DNA of 43,070 nucleotides from Gammaproteobacteria bacterium (GTDB lineage Bacteria; Pseudomonadota; Gammaproteobacteria; Steroidobacterales; Steroidobacteraceae), in contig JANYJY010000012.1 in assembly GCA_025358295.1 (NCBI GenBank), positions 1-43,070 of the forward strand, written 5' to 3'. Below are positions 24,798 to 32,459 of this stretch, in pieces. A program made the position numbers and the translations under genes. Each line of letters begins with the position of its first letter. Positions within the stretch are counted from its first letter, which is position 1. The notes below the pieces were generated by a model. The model had not been told where the DNA came from. It saw only the letters and a program-made list of their open reading frames with translations, and searched no databases.

Positions 24798-25454
24798 CTA
24801 GCCCGATGGGTCCAATCCCATTTGTGCCGCCTTCTTCAGCAGTTGGATCGCCGTGTCGGCGCCAAGCTTTTGCTTGATAGCCGATTGGTGATTGGCGACC
24901 GTCTTGGGATTCAGTCCCATCGAGTGCGCAATTTCTTTCACGGAGCGACCCTGCGCCAGCAAGCGCAGCACCTCGAGCTCGCGCGACGACAGGCCATCGG
25001 CCGCGGCGGAGTCGGCTGCAAAGTCGCTGAGCGCCAGCCTTCGCGCCATGTCCGCACTCAAGAATTTCTCCCCCGCGGCCACCGAGTGCACGGCCTCCAC
25101 CAGCACATTCGGCGCGCTGGCCTTGGTGACATAGCCGAACGCTCCGGCCTCGAGTGCACGCTTGGCGAAAATGGCATCCTCGTGCATGCTGAAAATCAAT
25201 ACCCGCGTGTCCGCTCTATATATCAACATACGCCGCATGGCTTCGATGCCGCTGGTGCCGGGCAAGGTGATATCCATCACGACGATCTGTGGATTCAGGC
25301 AGCAAAACAACGAATGCGCGGTGGCTGCATCCGCAGCTTCGCCGATGACCACGATGTCTCCGTGCCGTTCGAGCAGCCGCCGATAACCCTCGCGTACCAC
25401 CGCGTGATCGTCCACCAGCAACACGCTGACCATGCGGTTGTCGTTCAAAGTCAT
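24798..25454 (-). CDS. NarL/LuxR-type response regulator
   Basis: 218 residues from the ATG at 25454, which overlaps the kinase stop as ATGA; the 9 further residues upstream lie inside the kinase gene. The receiver has D15/D16 and phospho-acceptor D61 (VVMDITLPGTSG), plus K in VTKASAPN. The C-terminal LuxR helix-turn-helix is LSSRELEVLRLLAQGRSVKEIAHSMGLNPKTVANHQSAIKQKL. It is partnered with the kinase directly upstream. GGGAAT repeats at 26466-26494, before the divergent TonB receptor, are plausible targets. Confidence 0.94.
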   Translation of the reverse strand: MTLNDNRMVSVLLVDDHAVVREGYRRLLERHGDIVVIGEAADAATAHSLFCCLNPQIVVMDITLPGTSGIEAMRRMLIYRADTRVLIFSMHEDAIFAKRALEAGAFGYVTKASAPNVLVEAVHSVAAGEKFLSADMARRLALSDFAADSAAADGLSSRELEVLRLLAQGRSVKEIAHSMGLNPKTVANHQSAIKQKLGADTAIQLLKKAAQMGLDPSG

Positions 25455-26437
25455 TGCGCGCCTCCATTCAACGGCAAACACGCATCGAATTTCAGTCCTC
25501 GTCCGGGCGCGCTGCTGATCGCGAAAGTGCCTCCCGACATCTCCACGCGCTCCCGCATGCCACTGAGTCCGAACCGGGTCACCCTGGCATTCGACTCCAT
25601 TCCGCAGCCGTCATCCGCGACGGTCAGGTGCAACTCGTCTACGCCCGGGCGCACCGATACGACCCTCCGCAAGTAGATCTCGGCCTTCCCTGCATTGGCG
25701 TGTTTGTGGATATTGGTCAAGCCTTCCTGAATCAGCCGGTATACGGTCAGCGTCAGCGGTTCGGCCAGGCCGTCGATTTCGCCATCCACGGACAACTGGA
25801 ACCGGGTGTGCGGAATTCTCTGTCGCCAATGATCGACGCAGTGTTCGATCGCCGCAGCCAGTCCAAGTTCATCGAGGCCCACCGGCCTCAGCCGGCCGAT
25901 CATATCGCTTACGGTGCGGTGGACATGGTCGACGGCGCGGATGATTGCCCGCGAGGCATTCACCGACAGCCCCGCCTCACTGCCTGCGCTATCTGCGATT
26001 GATACGGCATCGAGCTTGATGGCATTTAAATACTGCCCCAATTCGTCGTGCAGCTCTCTTGCCAGGTGTTTTCGTTCTGTTTCTTGGATGCGCAGGTTTT
26101 CCTGCGCCAAGATGCGGTTCTCCGCCAGCGCTTCAGCCAACCGAGCTTCGACAATCCGGCGCGCATTCAATTCACGGCGCGCATGACCGTAGCGTCGCCA
26201 CGACATCCAGATCAAACCGCCGCAGAGCGCCAGCATACCGACGGGCAATTCGTCGATTTGAAAGTATTCCCAGTGCCGGGTCAGCGAATACAGCAGTTCG
26301 GTGATTTCAAAGTGCGCAGATAAAGCGAAACCGAGGACGGTAATGGCCGCCACGATGGCGGCGTCGCGCCACGGTCGCTCGTACGCCTGAGGTAAGGGCA
26401 GGTTTTCAACTCGCGGCATGCGCATGATCGCCCTCAT
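25451..26437 (-). CDS. Membrane sensor histidine kinase (HisKA_3 type)
   Basis: 328 residues. Two N-terminal membrane helices (about 25-45 and 62-80) border a short, roughly 18-residue loop. A coiled linker (88-120) leads to the HisKA_3 helix with phospho-acceptor H130 in ERKHLARELHDELGQ, then a HATPase domain with QEGLTNIHKHANA and ADDGCGM and FGLSGMRERVEMSGG. It is the UhpB/NarX/DesK-like type that works with LuxR-type regulators. The small loop means it probably senses something in the membrane or via another protein, possibly the TonB receptor. An ATG at 26425 with AGGG upstream is an alternative start. Confidence 0.92.
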   Translation of the reverse strand: MRAIMRMPRVENLPLPQAYERPWRDAAIVAAITVLGFALSAHFEITELLYSLTRHWEYFQIDELPVGMLALCGGLIWMSWRRYGHARRELNARRIVEARLAEALAENRILAQENLRIQETERKHLARELHDELGQYLNAIKLDAVSIADSAGSEAGLSVNASRAIIRAVDHVHRTVSDMIGRLRPVGLDELGLAAAIEHCVDHWRQRIPHTRFQLSVDGEIDGLAEPLTLTVYRLIQEGLTNIHKHANAGKAEIYLRRVVSVRPGVDELHLTVADDGCGMESNARVTRFGLSGMRERVEMSGGTFAISSAPGRGLKFDACLPLNGGAQ

Positions 26438-26465
26438 TGTTGACTAATGCCGACCGACTGGGTGT

Positions 26466-26494
26466 CGGGAATAATTCCCGGTTCGATCGGGAAT
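26466..26494. promoter_or_regulatory. GGGAAT repeats between two-component genes and TonB receptor
   Basis: A perfect dyad CGGGAAT-A-ATTCCCG lies at 26466-26480, and a third CGGGAAT at 26488-26494 is 22 bp (about two helical turns) from the first. The region is the 230-bp divergent gap between the kinase gene and the receptor gene. It is a candidate site for the NarL-type regulator encoded alongside. A further GGGAAT occurs at 26616-26621. Confidence 0.5.
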
Positions 26495-26667
26495 CGCTCT
26501 CTGGCTCACCGTGCTGCGATCATAGACACTCACCTGATATCCATAGATTAATCGATCCTGTTCACGGGGTTTGCTTCGCCGCAGTTGCGTCATGGTAGGC
26601 GCTTGAATTCTCAATGGGAATGTCGGTTGTACGGCCGGGCGGTTTGCAATCACAGGGAGTTTCTTAG

Positions 26668-29073
26668 ATGCCGCACTCGACGTCGGTTCTGGTGTTGTCC
26701 ATGGTTGGCAGCTTGGGACTGGCCGTAGCGGCAGACGATAACGACGCAACGGCGGTTCCTGCCAATCCTGCCACAGCCCATGAACTGCCGCAGATCGTCG
26801 TGATCGGCAACACGCCGCTGTCCGGGCTGGGTTTGCCGTTGAACCAAATCCCGTCCAACGTCCAGACTGGCGACTCGAAGGACTTGAAACGCCAGCAAAG
26901 CTTGGATCTGGCAGATTACCTCAACAATAACTTTAGCGGCGTCAATATCAGCGAGAGCCAGGACAATCCTTTTCAACCCGACGTCAACTATCACGGATTC
27001 ACCGCTTCTCCCTTGCTCGGTACTCCCGAAGGCTTATCGGTGTACGTCGACGGGGTACGCGTCAACGAAGCTTTCGGCGATACCGTCAACTGGGATTTGA
27101 TCCCCGAGTCGGCAATATCAACCATAACCCTGGTGTCGGGGTCCAACCCGGTGTTTGGTCTCAACACCTTGGGTGGCGCCCTGGCCATCCAGACCAAAAG
27201 CGGGCATGACAACCCCGGCACCGAAATCGAGGTCTACGGCGGCTCCTTCGGACGCCGCGCTTTGCAGGCAGAGACCGGCGGGGAGTTCGGCCAGTTCGAC
27301 TATTTTCTCACGGGCAATTACTTCGATGAGGATGGCTGGCGAGATTTTTCGACCACGCGCGTCTCTCAGGCCTTTGGCAAGATGGGTTGGCAGAACGACA
27401 AAACCGACATCGATTTAAGTTACTCGTACGCGGACACTCGCCTGATCGGCAACGGCACTACGCCTGAGAGCATGCTGGATTTTCGGCGCGAAGCAATTTA
27501 CAGCGCACCCGATTTTACTCATAACATTCTGAATTTCGTCAATCTCACCGGCACACAGTTTTTGAACAACACCCTGTTGCTGTCGGGTAATGTCTACTAC
27601 CGCCAATTGAGTACCGGCAGCAACAATGGCGATGTGAACGACGGCAGTTACTTATCGGTGGGCTATGGCGGACCGCCGATCGACTGTTCCGCGCCCGCGG
27701 CAAGCCTTGCCGACAATGCCTACTGCGCCAACGGCATCAACCGCGCCTCGCGCCTCGACCAAAGCACCACCGGCGCCGGGATTCAACTCACCGACTCGCA
27801 TGACCTGTTCGGCGGAAAGAACCAAGCCGTGCTGGGCGCGGAATTCAACTATTCGGCCGACAAATATTCCCAGGACTTTCAGTACGCGACTCTCACTGCG
27901 CAGCGTAGCGCCGCATCCAATGTCAATTTATTCAATCCCGCGCAAACGGTCAATTCGCTCCGCGGTAGCAATAAGATTTTCGGTATTTACGTGACCGACA
28001 CGTTCTCGCCGAACTCCCTGCTGCACGTCACGGCTTCCGCACGCTACAACAACAATACGGAAATGCTGAACGGCTACAGCGTCGATACCGATCTCGGCGA
28101 TTTCGGCGCCGGATTCGGTGTGCCCAATCCACTGTTGGAGAACCACACCTATACGCGCGTTAACCCTGCTTTCGGATTTACTGTGACGCCGAACGATGTG
28201 CTCACCGTTTACGTCGATTACAACGAGGCCAGCCGGGCACCCACAGTGATTGAGCTAGGTTGCTCCAACCCGGCAAAGCCCTGCGGCCTGCCCAATCACT
28301 TCGCCAGCGACCCGAATCTGAAGCAGGTCGTGGCGCGCACCATCGAAATAGGCGCACGCGGCAATTCGCACGAGCCGCTATTCAATTGGAGCGTGGATAT
28401 CTTTCACACCGTCAACAGCGACGACATTCAGTTCATTGCCACGAGCACCAGCCAGGGATATTTCGACAATGTCGGCAATACCCGCCGGCAGGGGTTGGAC
28501 CTATCGGTCGGCGGCAAGTTTGCTGCGTTGACATGGCGCACGGTCTACAGCTTCGTCGATGCCACCTATCAATCGGAGTTCGAGGTCAATGGAGAATCCA
28601 ATAGCAGCGCGGACGAAAACGGCAAGATTCAGGTGCATTCAGGCAATCGGATTCCCCTCATTTCCCGCCACACCGGCCGGCTGGTGCTCGACTACGACCT
28701 GACCGACCGCTGGGATATCGGAGCGAACGTCATCGCCTCTTCTGGAATGTACTTGCATGGCGACGAGAACAATGCCAATCGGGCCGGCGGCACCAACGGC
28801 GAAGGCACGACCATCCAGGGTTCCGGATGGATCAGCGGCTACTCCGTGGTCAATCTGCACAGTACCTACCGCCTAGGAAAGTCGGCGGACCTGTTCGTGC
28901 GCCTCGTCAACGTATTCGACAAACACTATGCGACCGCCGGATTCCTCACCCGTAATCCATTCAACCCCAACGGCTCGTTCCGCGACAATCCGGACGCTTG
29001 GACCCACGAGAACGCGGTTTCTCCGGCGCAGCCGCGCGCGGTGTGGCTGGGCATGAGATACCGCTGGAATTGA
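26668..29073 (+). CDS. TonB-dependent outer-membrane receptor
   Basis: 801 residues with a signal peptide (about 1-21), a TonB-box-like ELPQIVVIGN, and a plug domain (about 55-180) including VYVDGVRVNEAFGDTVNWDLIPESAISTITLVSGSNPVFGLNTLGGALAIQTK. The 22-strand barrel follows, ending RAVWLGMRYRWN, as in full-length receptors. Near the barrel C-terminus is the family motif LFVRLVNVFDKHYATAGF. The gene is complete. The ligand is not evident; downstream metal-handling genes make copper or another metal chelate one option. It diverges from a NarL-type two-component pair that probably controls it. Confidence 0.95.
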   Translation: MPHSTSVLVLSMVGSLGLAVAADDNDATAVPANPATAHELPQIVVIGNTPLSGLGLPLNQIPSNVQTGDSKDLKRQQSLDLADYLNNNFSGVNISESQDNPFQPDVNYHGFTASPLLGTPEGLSVYVDGVRVNEAFGDTVNWDLIPESAISTITLVSGSNPVFGLNTLGGALAIQTKSGHDNPGTEIEVYGGSFGRRALQAETGGEFGQFDYFLTGNYFDEDGWRDFSTTRVSQAFGKMGWQNDKTDIDLSYSYADTRLIGNGTTPESMLDFRREAIYSAPDFTHNILNFVNLTGTQFLNNTLLLSGNVYYRQLSTGSNNGDVNDGSYLSVGYGGPPIDCSAPAASLADNAYCANGINRASRLDQSTTGAGIQLTDSHDLFGGKNQAVLGAEFNYSADKYSQDFQYATLTAQRSAASNVNLFNPAQTVNSLRGSNKIFGIYVTDTFSPNSLLHVTASARYNNNTEMLNGYSVDTDLGDFGAGFGVPNPLLENHTYTRVNPAFGFTVTPNDVLTVYVDYNEASRAPTVIELGCSNPAKPCGLPNHFASDPNLKQVVARTIEIGARGNSHEPLFNWSVDIFHTVNSDDIQFIATSTSQGYFDNVGNTRRQGLDLSVGGKFAALTWRTVYSFVDATYQSEFEVNGESNSSADENGKIQVHSGNRIPLISRHTGRLVLDYDLTDRWDIGANVIASSGMYLHGDENNANRAGGTNGEGTTIQGSGWISGYSVVNLHSTYRLGKSADLFVRLVNVFDKHYATAGFLTRNPFNPNGSFRDNPDAWTHENAVSPAQPRAVWLGMRYRWN

Positions 29074-29222
29074 CCAAGCATTTGTCGCCAGGATAGCTTG
29101 ATGCGTCGCCGCACACGCTGTAGGACCCGTGCGGACAGCCCCATGCGGCGTCCCCCTCTGCCGAACATTATGCGCCGTACGGACAATACCTTCGTCCCAT
29201 AACGATTCCTACGGAGGCGATG

Positions 29223-29378
29223 ATGAAGATACTAGCCAGCTTACTGGTTGCTGCCTCGATGCTCTCAGCTTGCGTCAGCAGCAGCAATCCCTCACCACCA
29301 GCGAAAACGATGGTGGTCGTGCCGCCAAATCAGGGTACGACGGTGATTTGCCAAGACGGCACCAAGCCACCTTGCTGA
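29223..29378 (+). CDS. Small lipoprotein (51 residues)
   Basis: A short gene following GGAGG (29213-29217) by five bases; an ATG at 29220 is possible but too close to it. The product has a lipoprotein signal MKILASLLVAASMLSAC with lipobox LSAC (C17), then a Ser/Pro-rich linker and a C-terminal part with two further cysteines (ICQDGTKPPC). It resembles small envelope lipoproteins in layout only; I recognise no family. It lies 149 bp after the TonB receptor and its last 49 bases overlap the opposite-strand DUF2459 gene end. Confidence 0.7.
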   Translation: MKILASLLVAASMLSACVSSSNPSPPAKTMVVVPPNQGTTVICQDGTKPPC

Positions 29379-29882
29379 ACGAGATAGCGATTGCTCAAGA
29401 TGTGCACATCGGCCGTTGCGCCGGCGATTTGCAGCGCTTCCGCCGCCCAAGTGTTGCAGGTGTGAAACGCGGAATAATGGGGAGTTGCTGAATAATACAG
29501 GCTTCCCTGCACGGACCGACAACGCGATCACATTGTCGGCGCCGAATGCATCCGTTGGGGATGCCGCCAGGCCAGTGTCCAAAATCATCCCCTTGCCCGG
29601 CCACATAGCCGCGAGCAGAACCGGCGCATTGCGGTTCTTGGCCAGCAAATAGCGCCGATCGCCAAATCCATACAGCAGATATTTCACCTTCGGAAATTCC
29701 GCGGCCAGCGACTGCAGCGGTTCAGCCATCTCGCTCGCCGCAAAACCGATGTCGATGTGCCAGCCGCGCCGAACTACGAAAATCAACGCCGGGGTTGCTC
29801 CACCCGCAGCCGCTGAATCCACACCCGTCGATACGGTCAATAGCAAAAATAGAGCGCCCAGGCAGCGCAGATTTAGACTCAC
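29330..29882 (-). pseudogene. DUF2459-family secreted protein with a frameshift
   Basis: A GTG start at 29882 overlaps the GNAT stop as GTGA. The product has a signal peptide, then ALIFVVRRGWHIDIGF, PKVKYLLYGFGDRRYLL, MWPGKGMILDTGL and VIALSVRAG, which match the DUF2459 (TIGR02117) family of unknown function. At a CCC run (29505-29507, GGG on the coding strand) the frame shifts; the other frame carries SLYYSATPHYSAFHTCNTWAAEALQIAG, the family's conserved end, to a stop at 29330. Removing one G restores a 183-residue protein. So the gene is either disrupted or the base is an assembly error. If left uncorrected, the open frame runs on to a stop at 29292 with an unrelated tail. Confidence 0.75.
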
Positions 29883-30421
29883 GGCGGGCGCTGCTGCTCC
29901 CAATCGTCCCGATCAATTTTATAAATGACATTCGGGTGACTGGGCTCGCCGGAATAACTCATGGCCGTTTCGCCGATCAGAACGCCGCCCAATTTCTCCA
30001 TGGCACGGCGTGAACGTAGGTTAGCGGCACCGACATGGAATATGACTCGATCGACGAACCTGAAGGCATGCTCGAGCATGAGTCCCTTCAAGGCGCGATT
30101 GCATTGACCACCCCAATGGCTGCGGGCGATGAAGGTATAGCCGATGGCAACGGAGCGCGCAGCCTCATCCAAGGCATAGTAGCGAGAGCTGCCGATCAGA
30201 GCGTCGCTCGCCTTGTCATACACGCAAAACGCGCCTCGCGACTCGACGGCGCCGTTGAAATACGCGGCGAACACCTCACGCTGGTAGCGATCCTTGTTCG
30301 GATGGAGCGCCCAGATCAAGGGATCCGAGGCGACCGCGTACAGCGCCTCGAAGTCTCTTACGGCAAGTGGCTCAAGTCGAATCCAACGGTCACTGAGTCT
30401 GGGTTGTAAATCAAACGCCAT
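29879..30421 (-). CDS. GNAT N-acetyltransferase, RimJ/RimL type
   Basis: 180 residues of one acetyltransferase domain. RLSDRWIRLEPLAVRDFEALYAVASDP is the typical RimJ/RimL beginning, followed by IGSSRYYALDEAARSVAIGYTFIARSHWGGQCNRALKGLMLEHAFRF, which covers the acetyl-CoA-binding strand and helix, and HVGAANLRSRRAMEKLGGVLIGE. It transfers acetyl from acetyl-CoA to an amine, either a ribosomal protein N-terminus or a small molecule; the target is unknown. Its stop is overlapped by the DUF2459 gene start, so the two are translationally coupled. It diverges from the DUF2946-like gene. Confidence 0.88.
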   Translation of the reverse strand: MAFDLQPRLSDRWIRLEPLAVRDFEALYAVASDPLIWALHPNKDRYQREVFAAYFNGAVESRGAFCVYDKASDALIGSSRYYALDEAARSVAIGYTFIARSHWGGQCNRALKGLMLEHAFRFVDRVIFHVGAANLRSRRAMEKLGGVLIGETAMSYSGEPSHPNVIYKIDRDDWEQQRPP

Positions 30422-30441
30422 GCGCGTACCTTTTATTAGTC

Positions 30442-30810
30442 GTGAAGCGATTAATCCGTATGCTCCGCCATCGCCGCTTGCTCGCCGGCGTGCTGTTCGT
30501 GGCGATTCTATATCAGGCCTTGATCCCCGGAGGCTTCATGCCGGCCGGCGACGGCTCATTCTCCTTGCGAGTCTGTCATTCGGGCATGCCGATGCCTATG
30601 GACTCGGATAGACGCCGTTCGGAGGGTCATTCGCATGTCGATTTCTGCCCCTTTGGAGCGCTGCCGGGTGCCGGCCCCATTGCTCACATCGCCGCCCTCG
30701 TGCCCGCGTCGTCGCCGGCAGCGGCGATCAATTCAGAGTTCTCACTGCGGCGCGCCGCCGCCCGATTCGACCGCGCCAACCCCGCGCGCGGGCCGCCAGT
30801 CCTCGCTTGA
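30442..30810 (+). CDS. DUF2946-like small secreted or membrane protein
   Basis: 122 residues from a GTG at 30442; an ATG at 30460 is an alternative and no clear ribosome site was seen. One hydrophobic N-terminal segment (about 12-30, LLAGVLFVAILYQALIPGGFMPA) is followed by FSLRVCHSGMPMPM, HSHVDFCPFGALPGAG and an Ala-rich C-terminus. The CHSGM...HxHxDFCPFG pattern resembles DUF2946 proteins, often found with copper-related genes. His, Met and Cys placement suggests metal binding; this is inference. The next gene starts 69 bp downstream on the same strand. Confidence 0.65.
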   Translation: MKRLIRMLRHRRLLAGVLFVAILYQALIPGGFMPAGDGSFSLRVCHSGMPMPMDSDRRRSEGHSHVDFCPFGALPGAGPIAHIAALVPASSPAAAINSEFSLRRAAARFDRANPARGPPVLA

Positions 30811-30879
30811 GTTGAATCGCATTGCCTGATCGCGCCCGCGCTGGGCACGTCAGCGTATTGAAGCATTTGAGGGACTCCG

Positions 30880-31860
30880 ATGATACTTTGCACTCACCGC
30901 TGCGTTTTCGCGGGCGTGCTGCTCTTGAGCGCCGCACAGGGCGCCTGGGCTTGCGCGACCTGTGGCTGCACGTTGAGCGCCGACGCCGCCATGGGTTACT
31001 CCGCCAATCCCGGCTGGCGATTGAATGTCGAATACGACTATCTGCATCAGGACCAATTGCGTTACGGCACGCATGCAGTGTCGACGGTGCCCAATGGCTC
31101 CGAGCTCGAGCACGACACCTTGAACCGGTATTTCACGGTCGATTTGAATTACGGTCCCTCGGCAAATTGGAATTTCGATCTCAAAGTTCCCTATATCGTC
31201 CGGACTCACTCGACGTACGGTGAGTTCGATTCCAGCCGGCCGCTGCCCGATCTGAGTACATCGCACAGTTCCGGCCAGGGCGATATCAAGCTCATCGGCA
31301 GCTTTCAGGGATTTTTGCCGGGCCACAACCTGGGAGTGCAACTGGGCGTAAAGCTGCCTACGGGCCGATACGGTACAGACGTTAAATTCAACGATGGTCC
31401 GGCGGTGGGTGCCCCTCTCGACGCCAGTTTGCAGCCCGGCACCGGGAGCATCGACATCATTGTGGGTGCGTACTACTACCTCGCCGTCTTCGATAACGTC
31501 GATGCTGTAGTTAATGCTCAGTTCCAGAGCGCCGTAACCGAGAAAATGAACCAGTCCGGTAAAGACTATCGTCCCGGCGACTCTGCGGCGTTGAGCTTGG
31601 GCCTGCGCTACGCCAAGAACGCCAATTGGGTGCCTCAATTGCAGTTGAACCTGTTGCACAAGAGCGCCGACCGAGGCGCCTTGGCGGACGTGCCCGACAC
31701 CGTGGGGACCGTTCTCTACGTAAGCCCCGGTCTCACCGCCCGGGTTCAGCACCAATTACAGGCGTTTGGATTCGTGCAATTGCCGCTGTACAGCAATCTG
31801 GACGGCTACCAACTGTTTCCGCGATACACGGTCAGCTTAGGTCTCAGTTATGCCTTCTAA
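30880..31860 (+). CDS. Outer-membrane beta-barrel protein with CxxCxC motif
   Basis: 326 residues with a signal peptide (about 1-24), then WACATCGCTLSADAAMGYS just after the cleavage site. The remainder is a beta-barrel: strands such as WRLNVEYDYLHQDQLRY, WNFDLKVPYIVRTHSTYGE, LGVQLGVKLPTGRY, GSIDIIVGAYYYLAVF and a C-terminal YTVSLGLSYAF ending in Phe. It resembles the MetA-pathway/transporter-like barrel family (PF13557). The N-terminal cysteine motif is unusual for a barrel and suggests metal capture. It lies after the DUF2946-like gene and probably shares its transcript. Confidence 0.75.
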   Translation: MILCTHRCVFAGVLLLSAAQGAWACATCGCTLSADAAMGYSANPGWRLNVEYDYLHQDQLRYGTHAVSTVPNGSELEHDTLNRYFTVDLNYGPSANWNFDLKVPYIVRTHSTYGEFDSSRPLPDLSTSHSSGQGDIKLIGSFQGFLPGHNLGVQLGVKLPTGRYGTDVKFNDGPAVGAPLDASLQPGTGSIDIIVGAYYYLAVFDNVDAVVNAQFQSAVTEKMNQSGKDYRPGDSAALSLGLRYAKNANWVPQLQLNLLHKSADRGALADVPDTVGTVLYVSPGLTARVQHQLQAFGFVQLPLYSNLDGYQLFPRYTVSLGLSYAF

Positions 31861-31873
31861 TTCCCAAGATAGC

Positions 31874-31894
31874 AAATAAGAATTATTCTTATTT
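31874..31894. repeat. AT-rich 21-bp palindrome between convergent genes
   Basis: aaataagaat-t-attcttattt is a perfect palindrome covering the end of the minus-strand membrane-protein gene (stop at 31889-31891) and the gap after the barrel gene (stop at 31860). It may form a hairpin that ends both transcripts, though it has no GC pairs beyond one on each side. A Fur-like reading was considered and rejected for its position. Confidence 0.45.
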
Positions 31895-32359
31895 AGGACG
31901 AAACTTATTGGCCGCCGCTATGCCCAGCGCAATGAACGCAAGCAACACTACGCCCTGGGCGAGAGCGAAGGGAGGTTCCTTTTGCGTGGGCGCCAAGGCG
32001 TTGAAAAACGGCACTTTCTGAAAGGTCTGAACCACGCCGACGAAGCAGTTCAAGTACAGGGCAAACACCGCCGTGGCGACATAAATCCAGCGCCAGGAAC
32101 CCGCCAACTTGTAGACGTACAGCGCCGCTATCGCCGCGGCCAAAGCCGCCAGCGAAATGATGCCAACCACGCGCGCGGGGCCGAAGGGCGAGTCGAACAG
32201 GAACCCGGTGACGCTGGTGGCCACCGTGGTCGTCAGGAATATGACGGTCATGGCCGGCAGGCGGCTCGCGCTCAGCATCGCGAACAGCACCACGATTCCC
32301 GAGACGATGCCGATCAAACTCAACAGTACATGGAATTCTGTAAACGCAGCAGTCGACAT
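31889..32359 (-). CDS. Four-helix membrane protein, family not recognised
   Basis: 156 residues from the ATG at 32359 (an ATG at 32371 adds four). It has four hydrophobic segments (about 10-30, 35-55, 63-87 and 95-115, with a further one near the C-terminus 132-150), making four or five membrane passes. A conserved-looking loop is FDSPFGPARVVG. No catalytic motif is visible. It is convergent with the barrel gene and lies 100 bp after (upstream on the minus strand of) nothing else; the large GGDEF/EAL gene ends at 32460 on the same strand, so it may be cotranscribed from there. Confidence 0.75.
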   Translation of the reverse strand: MSTAAFTEFHVLLSLIGIVSGIVVLFAMLSASRLPAMTVIFLTTTVATSVTGFLFDSPFGPARVVGIISLAALAAAIAALYVYKLAGSWRWIYVATAVFALYLNCFVGVVQTFQKVPFFNALAPTQKEPPFALAQGVVLLAFIALGIAAANKFRPK

Positions 32360-32459
32360 CCGGAGAATCATGGCGAGTCCCCTCTGGTCCGGCGTGATTG
32401 AGGAACGAGTAGCGCTAGATTACTCGCGCGGCGCGACGGCGGGAAGCCTGCGCGCCGGA

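Noticed and set aside
29292-29329. C-terminal extension of the DUF2459 frame to 29292
   Set aside because: After the G-run shift this frame reads an Arg/His-rich tail unlike the family; the conserved end is in the other frame ending at 29330.
31874-31894. A Fur-box-like palindrome
   Set aside because: It matches the 19-bp Fur consensus at only about 13 positions and lies between convergent stops, not at a promoter. Kept as an AT-rich palindrome.
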